Source: Heterobilharzia americana (lineage: Eukaryota; Platyhelminthes; Trematoda; Strigeidida; Schistosomatidae). Taken from it: a DNA stretch of 64,000 bases. Location: NCBI GenBank assembly GCA_944470555.2, contig OX104131.1, forward strand, positions 11,834,515 to 11,898,514, written 5' to 3'. Shown piece by piece: positions 12,801-24,047 of this stretch. The notes beneath the pieces are model-generated. The model was not told where the DNA came from, made no database searches, and saw only the letters and a list, made by a program, of their open reading frames with translations. How positions within the stretch are numbered: position 1 is the first letter of the stretch; every line of letters begins with the position of its first letter. Both the position numbers and the translations under genes were made by a program.

Positions 12801-14712
12801 AGGCGTGGGAATTGGACGGATGAGATATGAGGTGTGTATTGTTAGTTGGTTGGTGTGTGGAGGTGGTAATGGAAAAGACGACTGTGTGAATTGACTCACC
12901 TGATGTTTCGGATTGAGGCGTGGTTGGGGTGGGCGCATCACTGGCATTTGTCTGCACGAGGGATCTGTTCGAGAGATCTTGGCTTGCTGCTGTGTGAGGG
13001 GTGAAAGGCGAAAGGGAGTGTAGAATGAGAATCTGTCAGCAATGAATGTTCAGATGAGATGAGATGAGATGAGATGAGATGAGATGAGATGAGATGTGAT
13101 GAGGTGAGTTGATGTGAGGTGCGGCGATTCGATGCGATGCGATTCGATGCGATGCGATGCGATGCAGTGCAATGCCAGGTGATGTGTGCATGACTTGGAT
13201 GGATATGCACAGCAAGCATAAGCATGAAGTGTATTTGCGTGTTAACTGGTTGTAATAGAGGTGGTGGTGACGCTGGGAATGTTGCAACAGGATGTGTCAC
13301 ATTGATTGTGGCTGTGTGGTTCCGTCTGCTAGTGTATTTCATGGTGTCTGTGTGTGCGAGTCTTCTTGATATTGAGTGAGTGTGTGGGGCATTGAATGAA
13401 TGATCGATTGATTGGTTGATTGACTGTGTGTAAGTGTGTTTGTGTTGATGGTTGCGTTGTGCGTGTGTATTGTAATGACGGGGAGGCAGTTTGACGTATG
13501 TTTGTGACAGTTGTCGTGGTTGTGTGAGTGTTTGTGATTGTGATTGTGGGTGTTGTTTGTGTATGATTGTGGATTTCGGTGTGATCCTGGTTGTGGTTGG
13601 TTGTGTTTGCGAGTGTTTGTTTGCGTAGTCAGGTTTGTGTGTTGTGTTGGGGATTGTGTGAGAGCTGACGTGTGAAGGTGTGGTTGAGTGTTGGTGTGTG
13701 TGGATTTGCCTGTTCGTGTGTGGTTGTCATTGTGTGTGTGTGTGTGTGTGTGTGCGGGCGTGTGCATCTGTGTGCCACTTTGTAGCTGTTAGTTTTATTC
13801 ACGGGTATGTGGAATGGAGTTGAGTTGTGTTGATTGGAGTGGAGTTGAGTTGAGTGGAGTGTATTGTGTTGATGCAGCTGAGTATTAACTCGACTTTTAT
13901 TGGGATGATGCTGATGATGAAAATGACGTTGTTTGGTTTGGTTCGGTGTAAAGACATTGAAGCAGTCATGTGGAGATTTGCAAATGTGTGGATGTGGAGG
14001 ATGAGTGAGATATGGGATGTGGGTTGTGATTTGTGTTTCGTGTTGGATTGTTTGTGTTTGATGATTGTTGATTTGGAGTGTGTGATGGAGTGGAGTGAGT
14101 CAGCAGGCGTGGGAATTGGACGGATGAGATATGAGGTGTGTATTGTTAGTTGGTTGGTGTGTGGAGGTGGTAATGGAAAAGACGACTGTGTGAATTGACT
14201 CACCTGATGTTTCGGATTGAGGCGTGGTTGGGGTGGGCGCATCACTGGCATTTGTCTGCACGAGGGATCTGTTCGAGAGATCTTGGCTTGCTGCTGTGTG
14301 AGGGGTGAAAGGCGAAAGGGAGTGTAGAATGAGAATCTGTCAGCAATGAATGTTCAGATGAGATGAGATGAGATGAGATGAGATGAGATGAGATGTGATG
14401 AGGTGAGTTGATGTGAGGTGCGGCGATTCGATGCGATGCGATGCGATGCAGTGCAATGCCAGGTGATGTGTGCATGACTTGGATGGATATGCACAGCAAG
14501 CATAAGCATGAAGTGTATTTGCGTGTTAACTGGTTGTAATAGAGGTGGTGGTGACGCTGGGAATGTTGCAACAGGATGTGTCACATTGATTGTGGCTGTG
14601 TGGTTCCGTCTGCTAGTGTATTTCATGGTGTCTGTGTGTGCGAGTCTTCTTGATATTGAGTGAGTGTGTGGGGCATTGAATGAATGATCGATTGATTGGT
14701 TGTTTGACTGTG

Positions 14713-14905
14713 TTTTGTTTTTGAGTTTTGTATTTTTTCAGGTGTTTTTTTTGTGTGGACCTTTTTTTTGTTTTTTTTTTACTGATTTTTTCTTAGTTGT
14801 CGCTTTTTTTTAATTTTTCTTGGTGATGTTCTTTGTAGGCCTCGCGTGCTTATTTGTCCTCTATTTACTCGCCTTTCATAAGCCGTAATGAATTTTTCTT
14901 TTGGG
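14713..14905 (+). other. T-rich junction between satellite and retrotransposon
   Basis: The satellite ends abruptly into long T runs (for example 14,764-14,780). No gene is visible. It may be a decayed A-rich tail of an element on the minus strand, but I see no element body attached. Confidence 0.4.
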
Positions 14906-15033
14906 AATAGGGCTGGCAACCCTACACCCTAAAACATATCTAAGCTCTAAATAAACTACAATGCGCAGACAAAATATAAAAAATACAAAGAATATTATTC
15001 CTCGCTAGAATCGAAGAGACGAGCTGACACTGT

Positions 15034-15444
15034 TTGTTAAATGCCTCGAGGACGCCGATTGGTCGATGTGTCTTCTCTGTTTCGATGAAAGCGAAAGTAA
15101 ACGTGGGGACATGGAATGTCCGCACCATGTTTGAACCCAGCATGGCAGACCAGATTGCAAAGGAGATGAGAAGGTATCACATTGAAGTGCTTGGAATTTG
15201 CGAAAGCAGATGGAATGGGAGTGGACTCTCCAAACTGTCAACTGGAGAATCAATAATCTACTCCGGTCACTCAGACGACAACCACGGGCACACGGAGGGA
15301 GTGGCTATCATGATGTCACCAAGAGCATCAAAGGCTTTCATGCAATGGGAACCAATCTCCTCCTGCAGGATCATGGCAGCAAGATTCAACTCAAAAGGAA
15401 GGAAGGAAGGTCACAATCATACAATGCTATGCACCTATAAATAA
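15034..15444 (+). pseudogene. endonuclease N-terminal part of RTE copy A
   Basis: A 136-codon frame carries the start of the retrotransposon endonuclease: NVGTWNVRTM, then the catalytic-Glu segment GICESRWNGSG. After FNSKGRK the frame is thrown off by an extra GGAA unit in a GGAA run near 15,400; copy B has the shorter form there. The missing continuation is found in another frame further on. In an intact element this enzyme nicks target DNA for target-primed reverse transcription. Confidence 0.85.
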
Positions 15445-15529
15445 TGCAGAGCCAGAGAAAAAGGAGGAATTCTACAGACAACTTCAATCAACTTTCGACA
15501 AGACCTCAGTTGGCAATTTCAAAATTCTT

Positions 15530-15760
15530 ATGGGCGACATGGATGTTAAACTGGAAGGGGACAACACAGGAAGAGAACTAACCATGGGTCGAGAGGCGCT
15601 AAGTGAAATGAACGAGAATGGAGAAGTGTTTCCAGGATTTTGTGCATTCAACGATTTGGTAATTGGAGGCAGTGTGTTCAAGCACAAGGATATCCACAAA
15701 GCGACATGGATTTCACCAGATGGACACACTAAAAATCAAATCGACTTTATCTCAATCTGA
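15530..15760 (+). pseudogene. endonuclease C-terminal part of RTE copy A
   Basis: The frame begins MGDMDVKLEGDNTG, the counterpart of the GDxNAKxG motif, and runs to QIDFISI before a stop where the intact enzyme would continue. Downstream, in another frame, SHHSLF replaces the usual SDH active-site motif. Confidence 0.8.
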
Positions 15761-16592
15761 AGAAAATGGAGAAGCAGTCTACTTGACACAAGGTCAAGAA
15801 GAGGAGCAGATATAGGTTCACACCACTCACTATTTAGTGCAAGGAACCTTTCAAATAAAGTTAAAAAACTTCAAGGAAGCTGGTGATAGACTTCAGCTCA
15901 AGAACAACACTCAGAAACTGAAGGATGAAACTACAAACAACATCTTCACGGCAGCCAGCCATCAAGACAAAATGGGAGATATCGAGGAACATCCCTGAAG
16001 AAACCTGTGTGGAAGAACACTGGAAGTCTTTGAAAGAGACGTGGAAAGAAAACAGGACAGCCGTATCAGGAAGGAAGAAGAAAGAAGACAAGGAATGGAT
16101 CTCGACGGGTACCTGGAAGCTGATTGAGCAGGGAGAGGAGGATGGTGAAGCAGAAGATTAACCAGTGCAAGGATGCTCAACGACAAGAGGAACTGAGCAC
16201 AATGTATAAAACACAGGATAAAGAAGTGAAGAAGAGTGCACGGAAAGACAAAAGACACTTCTACGAAACACTGGCAAGTGAAGCAGAACAAGCTGCAGGT
16301 AGGAGAGACAGAGACCTGATGACATTGTATCAAATAACCAGGTTTCCATCTGGCAGGGAATAGATCAACGCAGACGAAACCAATAAAAGATGATGACGGA
16401 AGTTTAATTACAAAAGAAGAGAAACAAAGGAAACAATGGGCCGACCACTTCAAGAAGCTCTTGAATCGACCACCACCACCACCACCACCTGCACTTCGTC
16501 CAGAAATACCACCTACAGCCCAGCCGCTGAACTACAAGTGAACATAAATCCTCCAACAAAATGGAAGTCCTGAACGCCATAAAGCTACTGAA

Positions 16593-17927
16593 ATGTGGGA
16601 AAGCAGTAGGATCAGATATGATCCCGCCGGAAGCACTGAGAACAGACACGGAGACAACAGCGGACATGCTCACACCACACCACTATTGCAGAAGGTTTGG
16701 GAGGAAGGAAGGGAAGGTACCTGGCCATTGATTGGAAGAAGGGTTACCTTGTCAAACTGCCGAAGAAGGGAGGCCACAGTGTCTGCAAGAACTGGCGAGG
16801 AGTCACTCTCCTGTCCACCCAGAGCAAGCAAAATATTAAGCCGCATCATCCTGGAGAGGCTAAACGATGCACTGGATTCAAAACTACCACCGGAACAGGC
16901 TGGCTGGCTGGCTGGCTGGCTGGGCTGGCTGGCTGCTGGCTGGCTGGCTGGCTGGGGCTGCTGGCTGGCTGGCTGGCTGGCTGGATTCAGGAAGTACAAA
17001 TCATGTGCAGACCAAATTGCAACGCTACACTGCGCATCATCATAGAACAGAGTATAGAATGGCAGTCAACTCTACACCTCAACTTCATCGACTTTGAGAA
17101 GGACTTTGACAACGTCGACCGAGAAGTAATTTGGAAACTGCTTCATTACTACGGAATACCGTAAACCTTTATCCGCCTCATTCAGCAACTATATGAAAAT
17201 GCCACATACCAGCCAAGTATTTCACAATGGGAAGCTCAGTGATGCTTTTGAAGTGAAGACAGGAGTGAAACAAGGCTGCCGCCTACTATCACCCATGATA
17301 TTCCTGATTGTGATCGACTGGACTGGATCATGCAGCAAACAGTGGGGAGCGAGAATAGGGGGATACGCTGGACTGCGGAAAGGAACCTAGAAGATCTGGA
17401 TTTCGCCACTGATGACTTGTGCCTAATGTCACACAAACTTGAAGATCTACAGGCGAAAACTAACAAGTTGACAGAAGAGGCGAGGCAGCGAAGGAAGACG
17501 AGACTTCAGGTGAATATAGAGAAGACAGAAGTGATGAAGATATCACACCAACAACTCCAACAACAACAACAACAAACTCCAATCACCATCAACGGGAGGA
17601 ACTTAAAGGAAGTAACCTCCTTCACCTTTCCGAAGCACTGTTTCAACTACAGGCAGCGGCACAGACGAGGATGTCAAAGTCAGCCAGGATCGGAAACACG
17701 GCAAGACAGGCGTTGATTAGCCTGAAACCAGTGTGGAGATCTTCTGCACTCCACTCAGCATGTGGAACAAGATCCGGATTTTCAACACCAACGCCAAGTC
17801 AGTACTTCTGTATGGTTCAGAGATTTGGCGCGTTACGAAAGGGATTTCCAATAAACTGCAGACATTCATCAACAACTGCCTAAGCTGGGTCGTTACTGAA
17901 GATCAGATGGATTGCCAGAAAGAATAG
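16593..17927 (+). pseudogene. reverse transcriptase region of RTE copy A, several frames
   Basis: RT motifs are scattered over all three frames. These include the linker GVTLLST (about 16,800), LNFIDFEKDFDNVDRE (17,080-17,130), the FHNGKLSDAFEVKTGVKQGC segment (17,220-17,280), DLDFATDDLCLMSH (17,395-17,437) and the C-terminal MWNKIRIFNTN and SVLLYGSEIWRV (17,762-17,832). Frame changes and stops separate them. Copy C carries the same frame changes, so the lesions predate at least one of the two insertions. Confidence 0.85.
16901..16984 (+). repeat. CTGG/GGCT tetranucleotide expansion inside the RT region
   Basis: Where copies B and C have only two or three CTGG repeats, copy A has about 80 bp of them. 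The run inserts repeated Trp-Leu-Ala-Gly residues after EQAG, in the RT fingers region. It is a private microsatellite expansion of copy A. Confidence 0.9.
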
Positions 17928-18273
17928 GCAACAAGGAGCTCTGGCTGGTGACGAACCAACCAAGAACCTATCGCTCAACAAATATGCAGTGGAAAGAAGT
18001 GGAGATGGATTGGGTATACACTGAGAAGGCCGACTTGGGACATCATGTGGTAGGCCAGGCCCTCGAGTGGAATCCCCATGGGAAGCGACGAGTTGGGTGT
18101 CTGAGTCGAGGGTGACATGGAGGAGATCGTGCAAGGAGGAAATGAGGGCTTCTGGGCTGTCGTGGAACCAGGTTCGAAAGATTTCACAGAACAGAGTGGA
18201 GTAGAGACGTGCTACTGAAGTCCTATGTTCCATTAGGAACCCAAGGGTCTAATAATAATAATAATAATAATAA

Positions 18274-18672
18274 TTTTTGTTGGAGTAGGCCGGTGATCTT
18301 TGTTTTTTTTAGCCTGTACTTTTTTGCTTAGGTTTACCTCGGTGTGTGCATTTTTGCTAGTTTTTGCTCCAATGATCGTTCATTTGATTGATTTTATTTT
18401 TATGCGCTGAGTGCATAAGCATCGGTTTTGTTTTGATATCTTATTTTCGCTTTGGTTTCGTTCTGGCTGTCCGTCTCTCTCCTTTCTTCTTCATGTGCTT
18501 TCTCAATGTAAGAGGTTTTATTCCTGATGTTAGCGATAGATTTGTTTAGTGATTTCTAGTCTTTCTCTCAGTTGGTTACCACTAGTTTCCTTTTTCGGAT
18601 TCATTGTGTCGTGATTGTATCATCTGACCAATCTATTCATTTGTTAAATTTGGTGTATATTTTCTGTTTTCT
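18274..18672. other. unassigned T-rich spacer
   Basis: No gene or element is recognised between the 3' end of the RTE copy and the next repeat. Confidence 0.3.
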
Positions 18673-18909
18673 GTTGAGGTAGATCGACAATGACAGTTTC
18701 AGCAGGATAACATGGATCTACTATACTTCGAGATATCTTATCACCGATCAATTCGGTCGAATCAACGACGTGGTTACATTAGGAACAAGGTAAAGCCTAT
18801 ACTCCTTGCACAAGAGGTGATGATTGTGACTCACACTGGCGTTTGAGGCAATCGGTTCTGGGTGCCAGTCTTAGTAGGAACTGGAACGCTGAACTATAGG
18901 TAGGCACAC
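18673..18909 (+). repeat. Sm-alpha-like repeat, truncated before its hammerhead
   Basis: About 235 bp, from GTTGAGGTAGATCGACAATG to AGGTAGGCACA, is nearly identical to 26,191-26,425. In the second copy the hammerhead-like segment follows directly after AGGTAGGCACA. Here the sequence departs at exactly that point, so the ribozyme part is missing. Confidence 0.75.
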
Positions 18910-19402
18910 GCTAGCGTCTACGTGTGAGTTTGCCTCTCTGTGTGTGTGCCTTCATGTTTGGTACTTGGTTCATGTTAGGTTTGTTTAATGGAATATGGAC
19001 TGGAAAAGAAAAGAATGGAGTGGAGTCGATTAGAATCGATTGGGGTGGGGTGGAGTCGAGAGGGGCGGAGTGGAGTGGAGTATGTTGATGAAGCTGAGTA
19101 TGAACTCAGTTTTCATTGTGATGATGTTGATGATGAAAATGATTTGATTTGGTTTCGGTTGGGTTGGGTTGGGTTGGGTGTAGAGACATTGATCGAGTCA
19201 GGTTGATATTTGTAAATGTGTGGATGTGTAAGATGAGTGAGATATGTAATGTGAGTTGTGGATTGTGTGTGATGTTCGATCGTTGGTGATTGGTGATTGT
19301 TGATTTGTGAATGGTAGTGTGTGATGGAGTGGAGTGAGTGAGGAGGCGTGTTAATTGGACGGATGAGATATGAATTGTGTATTGTTAGTTGGTTGGTGTG
19401 TA
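18910..19402 (+). repeat. degenerate satellite copy beyond the RTE insertion
   Basis: From GTGTGTGCCTTCATGTTTGG through GTTGATGAAGCTGAGTATGAA, ATGATGAAAATGA, TGTGTGGATGTG and GTGTATTGTTAGTTGGTTGG this follows the satellite unit in order, with many substitutions and small indels. A GGTTG pentamer run sits at 19,157-19,180. It ends abruptly at 19,402. With 1,046-1,210 it shows that the homogenised array is bounded on both sides by old, diverged copies. Confidence 0.8.
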
Positions 19403-20090
19403 GCTTGGTTGAGCTATATGCCGACTTGTTTATTTGAAGTACTCGATTTTCCCCATTTTATGTGTTTTTGCTGTGTGAAGGAATAATTTGATTTGGAATG
19501 AATTCGTTTAATGAGTGACTATTGATGTCTGTTCCGCTTTGGCATTGTTTATGTTTTCTGTGTCCGCTTTTCCTTTCTAGAGGTGAACGATAGATTTTCT
19601 AAGTGGTCTCGTGTCTCTTTTTTTCCGGTGGGTACCTCTATTTTGTTTTTTGGGATTCTTTTTGTCGGGTTTGTGACATTTGTCCAATCTGTTTATCTGC
19701 TTATTTTGATGTACATTTCCTATTTTGAATCTTTTCCGTCGTTGCTTATCTTTCACCATAGTCATGTTTGCTTTTTTCCTGTTTTTCGTTCTTCATTCCT
19801 TAGCGTATGTTTTTTGCCAATTGATCACTTCTTCTTCTTTTCCTTTTGAATTTTTTCCTGGTTTGTTTTACGCGTGTTTGTTTGATTTCCTTCGCATATA
19901 CCTATTTGGAATTTCTCCAGTTTACTGTCCGAATGTTTCACTATTTGTTTCGATGACTTGTATTTCTCCTTCTTGGTTCTCTTTTTCATATTTGTTCTAT
20001 ATTTTACTAAATTTTTCTGATATGAATGGGTTTGTGGCTGCTGTCTTCTTCATTTACTCACATTCGTTCCTCTTTATTAATCAATGTTGA
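19403..20090 (+). other. T-rich tract, no gene
   Basis: Long phenylalanine-rich frames (for example 19,583-19,849 and 19,725-20,090) reflect T-richness of the plus strand. There is no domain or paralogue. Confidence 0.4.
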
Positions 20091-23000
20091 GTATGTAGGT
20101 TTCCAGATATCGCTGGTTTTTACTTTGTATTTCCAAATTAAGTCACTGAATGGCGTTTCCTTCCCAAATTATTGCTAGAACATAGCCAATTATCTTGGGC
20201 TTTCAGATTGTTCTAACGATCTACATCTACATCTTTTCTGAGGACCACATTAATGTGACTTAATCATATGTCATAGAGATGATTTTGTAAAGGCTATCAC
20301 TTCAAACCATCACTTCTATTATGAATAAGCATGAGTCACATTGAACGACGGTTAGGAAATTTCACGTTTTGAATTTATGTGATTCTACTTTGCAAAGTAT
20401 TCCCCTTCTACACATGATTTCATAACTGAGAGTGATTAGAACTCAACTGGTTTGTGTGCAGGCGTGCATGCGTGCGTGCATTCGCCACTTATTTGTATTT
20501 GACAAACCTCACCATTTTCTGCATATGCTTACAACCTCTTTCGTTTTAATTTGCTTATTTACTGACTCTATTCTCAGTCATATACAATAACACTATTCAT
20601 ATAATCATTGTCAATGGCGCACAAAGTGTCCATATAAAATGTCAAAAATGTAGAATCGGTTACCATCTCACAAATGATAAAATGGTTATATCTTACCCAC
20701 ATCCGTATTTCTTTCTGAAAATTAAATTTAGCAATGTATCATCATTGACAAGCGTTGACTGATTATTTGACTTATATGAAGGCTATACTTCGTGAAACAC
20801 TGTTCAGCTGATGATACTGTTTGTTCTGAACAGAATCGGTTGCCAAGGGAAAATATAATTGAAATGGATCCATGAAAATGCACAAGTCATTACGTCTCCA
20901 TGATCATTCAACTGATTCTTCCCTTCGACTATAACTGGCTCTCTTATACGCACAGCCTTAAGGAATATCTGTCAGTAAATAAACCGTGTAGAGTGAAAAG
21001 TTTCTCTCCAGAGCCTTCAAATACACTCTGTCTTAACGAGCCTCAAATGCAGACAGTGAAAAACAGTTGCGGTGAATCGGGAAATGAAAAACACGACTTC
21101 TGTGTCATCCACTCTACTGTGCTAACCCATTCACATCAATCCAATTCATGTGTTTTCGATATAGTCAATAAAAACGACCACATGCATGCTGAAAAAGTAT
21201 ATTCGAAGGAATGATCTGACCAATTCTATGCGATAAACTGTCCTCTGAAAATTCTAATTTGGTTTGCAAGTCTTAAAGTATGTTCTTGAACCTCTCATCA
21301 CCAGGTTAGGTGACTACTTCAGCAATTGCTTCATACACAGTTGAAGTGTAGTCATTTTGCATCAATGTTTATAAAGGATATTGACCGACATTAAGTATCA
21401 TTGCATTGTAGGTGGAGATTATTCGATTCCTTCAACCATTAGACATCGATATTTAAGCCATTGCGAACATTTAACCTATCTTTTTGAAGTAATATCTGAT
21501 TATCGATCGGCATGATTAATTTCCAGTTTGCTGATCACATCTTAGTAGTGCTATTGTAGTGGGTGTTGTTGATAAGAATGGATATAAGTAGTATAAGTTG
21601 AGAGGGTGGCAGAAATCGTAGGGAATTACCAACAATGGGTAAGGATTCCGCCAAGAGAAACGCAAGAGACAAGGCAGGCGTATAAAGAGCAAATGAAGAA
21701 AGAAGCAGAAGAGCAAATGAATCATACTTTGTTAATGACGATTTTAATGCATGGTGTGCGATATTCAACGACTAATGTCCCACTTGTTGACAATCAGCAT
21801 TCCTTCCTGCATACCTGTCTTTTGCTTTTTCCACTATCATTGGTTCAGTGTAAGTGTGTGAACCTTGGTTACCATTTCCTTTGAGTTTCATGCTTTCAGG
21901 AACCTGTTGGCAGTTTTTCAGTTAGCTTGTTGTAGCATTCCCACATTATCCCAATCGAGGTTCTAGTTGTGCTTATTCAAACATATCAACATCAAAAAGT
22001 ATGTATCATTCCGTTTGACTGCAAATTGGTGCTCAAACATTCCCCAGCCTATTCGACGACTTAACTGACCAACAATCAGTCTTTGCGACCAATTTCGTTG
22101 ATGATATTTATCTCACCTTCTTCGCACAATGGATCACTTAAGTTGCATAATATGCTCTTCAGGAATTTCCTTGGTTTGTGTGCCACGTTGATACCAAGTG
22201 GATGAAGTAGTCAGTTGACGGTCTGTGAGACATGCTTGATATATGGTGAAGTGACTCGTTTAGTAGGTTCAGGTAATTGTCGTGGTGTGTGTTCTGTTGA
22301 CAGGCATTTCTTGATAAAGTCAACTTGATAGTCATTGTCTGTGAACACATTGTAAATGTGTAAATCTTTCGACTTCTGTACTTGTTGAGTACTTCAGTGA
22401 GTCTTGGTATGTGCGACTAGTGTTTGTATGCGTTGAATTGTTACACGTTTCTTCCTAAACCTGATCTATTCGCGTTGACTTCTGGTACACTTGAGTTTGT
22501 AAATTTTTAATGTTAAGAACGTTTAGGAACACGTCTATGCAACTTTTTTCTCCTCCTTCTTCTGCTTGTAAAGATTGAGTACCTTTAGAAATTTGGTTGA
22601 TGAGACTGAACTTATTTATTATTACTCACATAACAAATTCAAATATACTACACTAAACACTTTTGATATCATTCAACCAGCCAGCCAGCCAGCCAGAGAG
22701 TTCCTTTGATTTGTTTGCACATCTTCGCTTCGAAGTGAAATTGTCCACTGAATACTAGGCTGTTTACTTCTACTAAGCTTGTAGCAGTAATTTACCTAGC
22801 TTAGAAAACTCTGGTTGTTGTTGTTGAGAGGGCTACTCGTTGTTAATTTGTCGAGATTTTCGTTGGTGGACGTGAAAAATGCAGGTACATCGGGGAAACA
22901 ATTTTCGTCACTGTCTCTTTTGACAATTTAAATTATCTCCAAGATCTGAATTCATGAACTGACATCATGTTGATCAGCATGGACAATCAATCAGGTTGAT

Positions 23001-23444
23001 ATTTTGTCAATAATTACCAAGGGTGAAACAAGCCACTCTGCATCATCATCATCAACTTTTCAGTTATGCGGGATATTCAAGTGAAGAGGACACCGATGTG
23101 ATTCTTTTAACCGTTATCCGATTGCAAAGAGTAGTCAGTTATAGTTGAAGGCTTGAGCGACATGGGAATTTGCCACATACTATGATGAACATTTGTTGAA
23201 GGACAGATAAGCAGAGAGTGTGATCTTCACTATTCACTCGTTACGTATTATTTCGGCTGGTAAGGTGAGACATGTCTTAAATGGATTGGGATGCCTGCAA
23301 GTGTTCGTACCTACTTGATATCTACAACACACCAGTCACTGTGCTACTCGTCAAGGGTTGTATGAGTATTTCCACAAAAAATTACCTCTAAACTAAATCC
23401 TTGATAGCAAGACGGAGAAACACGAGGTTGAGCATCCTGCTTAC
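20091..23444. other. unassigned DNA left of the micro-exon locus
   Basis: No confident exon. Open frames at 20,900-21,214 and 21,606-21,884 (plus) have no recognised domain; the second has a short Glu/Lys-rich helix-like stretch (ETRQAYKEQMKKEAEEQM). A CCAG microsatellite lies at 22,678-22,696. If a fourth gene unit begins at 23.9 kb, its later exons would be expected here on the minus strand, but I found no E1-like exon. Confidence 0.3.
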
Positions 23445-23471
23445 TGTCTGTTGGTGAACAGTGGAAGATGC
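23445..23471 (-). CDS. candidate 27-nt micro-exon after E0 (unit 4 remnant)
   Basis: On the minus strand, CCTGACATTTCAG is an acceptor and GTAAGC a donor, 27 nt apart. In phase 0 it reads ASSTVHQQT. It lies 366 bp downstream of E0. At nearly the same distance (319 bp) downstream of the paralogous E0 at 63.8 kb there is a similar acceptor, CCTGACAATTTCAG. Size, symmetry and repeated placement support it; transcript evidence is absent. Confidence 0.45.
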
Positions 23472-23837
23472 CTGAAATGTCAGGCAGGGGTAGTGAGAAA
23501 AACTTTGCTTAAAAATATTCCCCCATCCCCAACCAGAGATTCTTCTGATGGTCTCGTCATTATGAACGTGATCGAAGAAAAAGCGTTCGCATATCACACT
23601 ACAAAATTCAACGTAATTTCCATACGTGTTTCAAACTTGATATCATCGCAGAATTATCCTCAGTAAAACTAAACACCGATAGCTACACATAGATCATTTA
23701 AGTAAAGTTTCGATGAATGCGGTGAAATGTGTGCATATACATTGATGTGATCATACTCAAACAATATCGTCCATCCTCAGATTGGAACAAAACGCTTGAT
23801 GACGCAAATGGCGAGTAAGGATGAGTAACAAACCAAC

Positions 23838-23909
23838 CTGCTGCTGCAAAATATTCAGTTCTCCTAGGAATTTCGTCAGAATGTGTTCGAGTATTTGGCC
23901 GAGCTGTTG
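23838..23909 (-). CDS. exon E0 (72 nt, phase 0-0), left copy
   Basis: The 72-nt segment is bounded on the minus strand by an acceptor ending AACTAG and by donor GTTGGT. It reads QQLGQILEHILTKFLGELN and then ILQQQ, an amphipathic helix pattern. In the same frame a stop lies exactly at the acceptor, so the exon cannot extend further 5'. The paralogue at 63,791-63,862 has the same length and keeps QQL, H and ILQ, but differs at many positions. The intron just 5' of both copies is identical to the window edge. It would be an upstream exon of the neighbouring unit to the left, whose remaining exons are not seen. Confidence 0.5.
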
Positions 23910-23910
23910 C

Positions 23911-24047
23911 TAGTTGTTCAGAAATGGTGAGAAGAACACAAACAAAAATACTTCTTAATCACATATTACTAATACGTCATACTCAGATACAAACAACTCA
24001 AACATTCACAAATAATAAAGACAAAACGTCGGATACACGAACATGTA
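23911..24047. repeat. intron segment duplicated at 63,864-64,000
   Basis: Apart from about two differences next to the exon, this 137-bp segment is identical to the last 137 bp of the window. It marks the beginning of another large duplicate that runs off the right edge. Confidence 0.9.

Larger units (their letters stand above)
1799..14712 (+). repeat. satellite array: ten ~1.3-kb tandem units
   Basis: Using GAGGCAGTTTGACG as phase mark, units begin at 1,807, 3,108, 4,386, 5,700, 6,995, 8,294, 9,583, 10,886, 12,177 and 13,483. Spacing is 1,278-1,314 bp. The last unit stops near 14,712, where GGTTGATTGACTG becomes GGTTGTTTGACTG followed by a T-rich tract. Units are nearly identical; most length change sits in three internal simple repeats: a GT run, a GATGA pentamer run and a GATGC pentamer run. 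The plus strand is rich in G and T and very poor in C. Each unit keeps a 150-codon minus-strand frame and a nested 114-codon plus-strand frame, identical in every copy. These follow from the base bias plus homogenisation and I do not treat them as genes. The position near other tandem copies suggests a heterochromatic or subtelomeric-like setting, but that is inference. Confidence 0.95.
14906..18273 (+). mobile_element. RTE-clade (SR2-like) non-LTR retrotransposon, copy A, decayed
   Basis: Order of parts: 5' leader, apurinic-type endonuclease, reverse transcriptase, conserved C-terminal region, and a 3' end in TAA repeats (about 18,250-18,273), typical of RTE elements. Endonuclease pieces are NVGTWNVRTM (from 15,091), GICESRWNGSG and GDMDVKL (from 15,533). 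Reverse transcriptase pieces include FIDFEKDFDNVDRE (about 17,086) and GVKQGC (about 17,265). The reading frame is broken repeatedly: a GGAA expansion near 15,400 shifts the endonuclease, a CTGG expansion sits at 16,901-16,984, and a duplicated GACTG lies at about 17,315. The catalytic FADD is altered to FATDD. The copy cannot encode an active protein. The 5' boundary is approximate. RTE placement is from motif order and the 3' repeat; the exact family name needs a database search. Confidence 0.9.

Noticed and set aside
1807..14712. CRISPR-like or gene-cluster interpretation of the repeated units
   Set aside because: Units are contiguous without unique spacers and show satellite behaviour. 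The sequence is eukaryotic in character.
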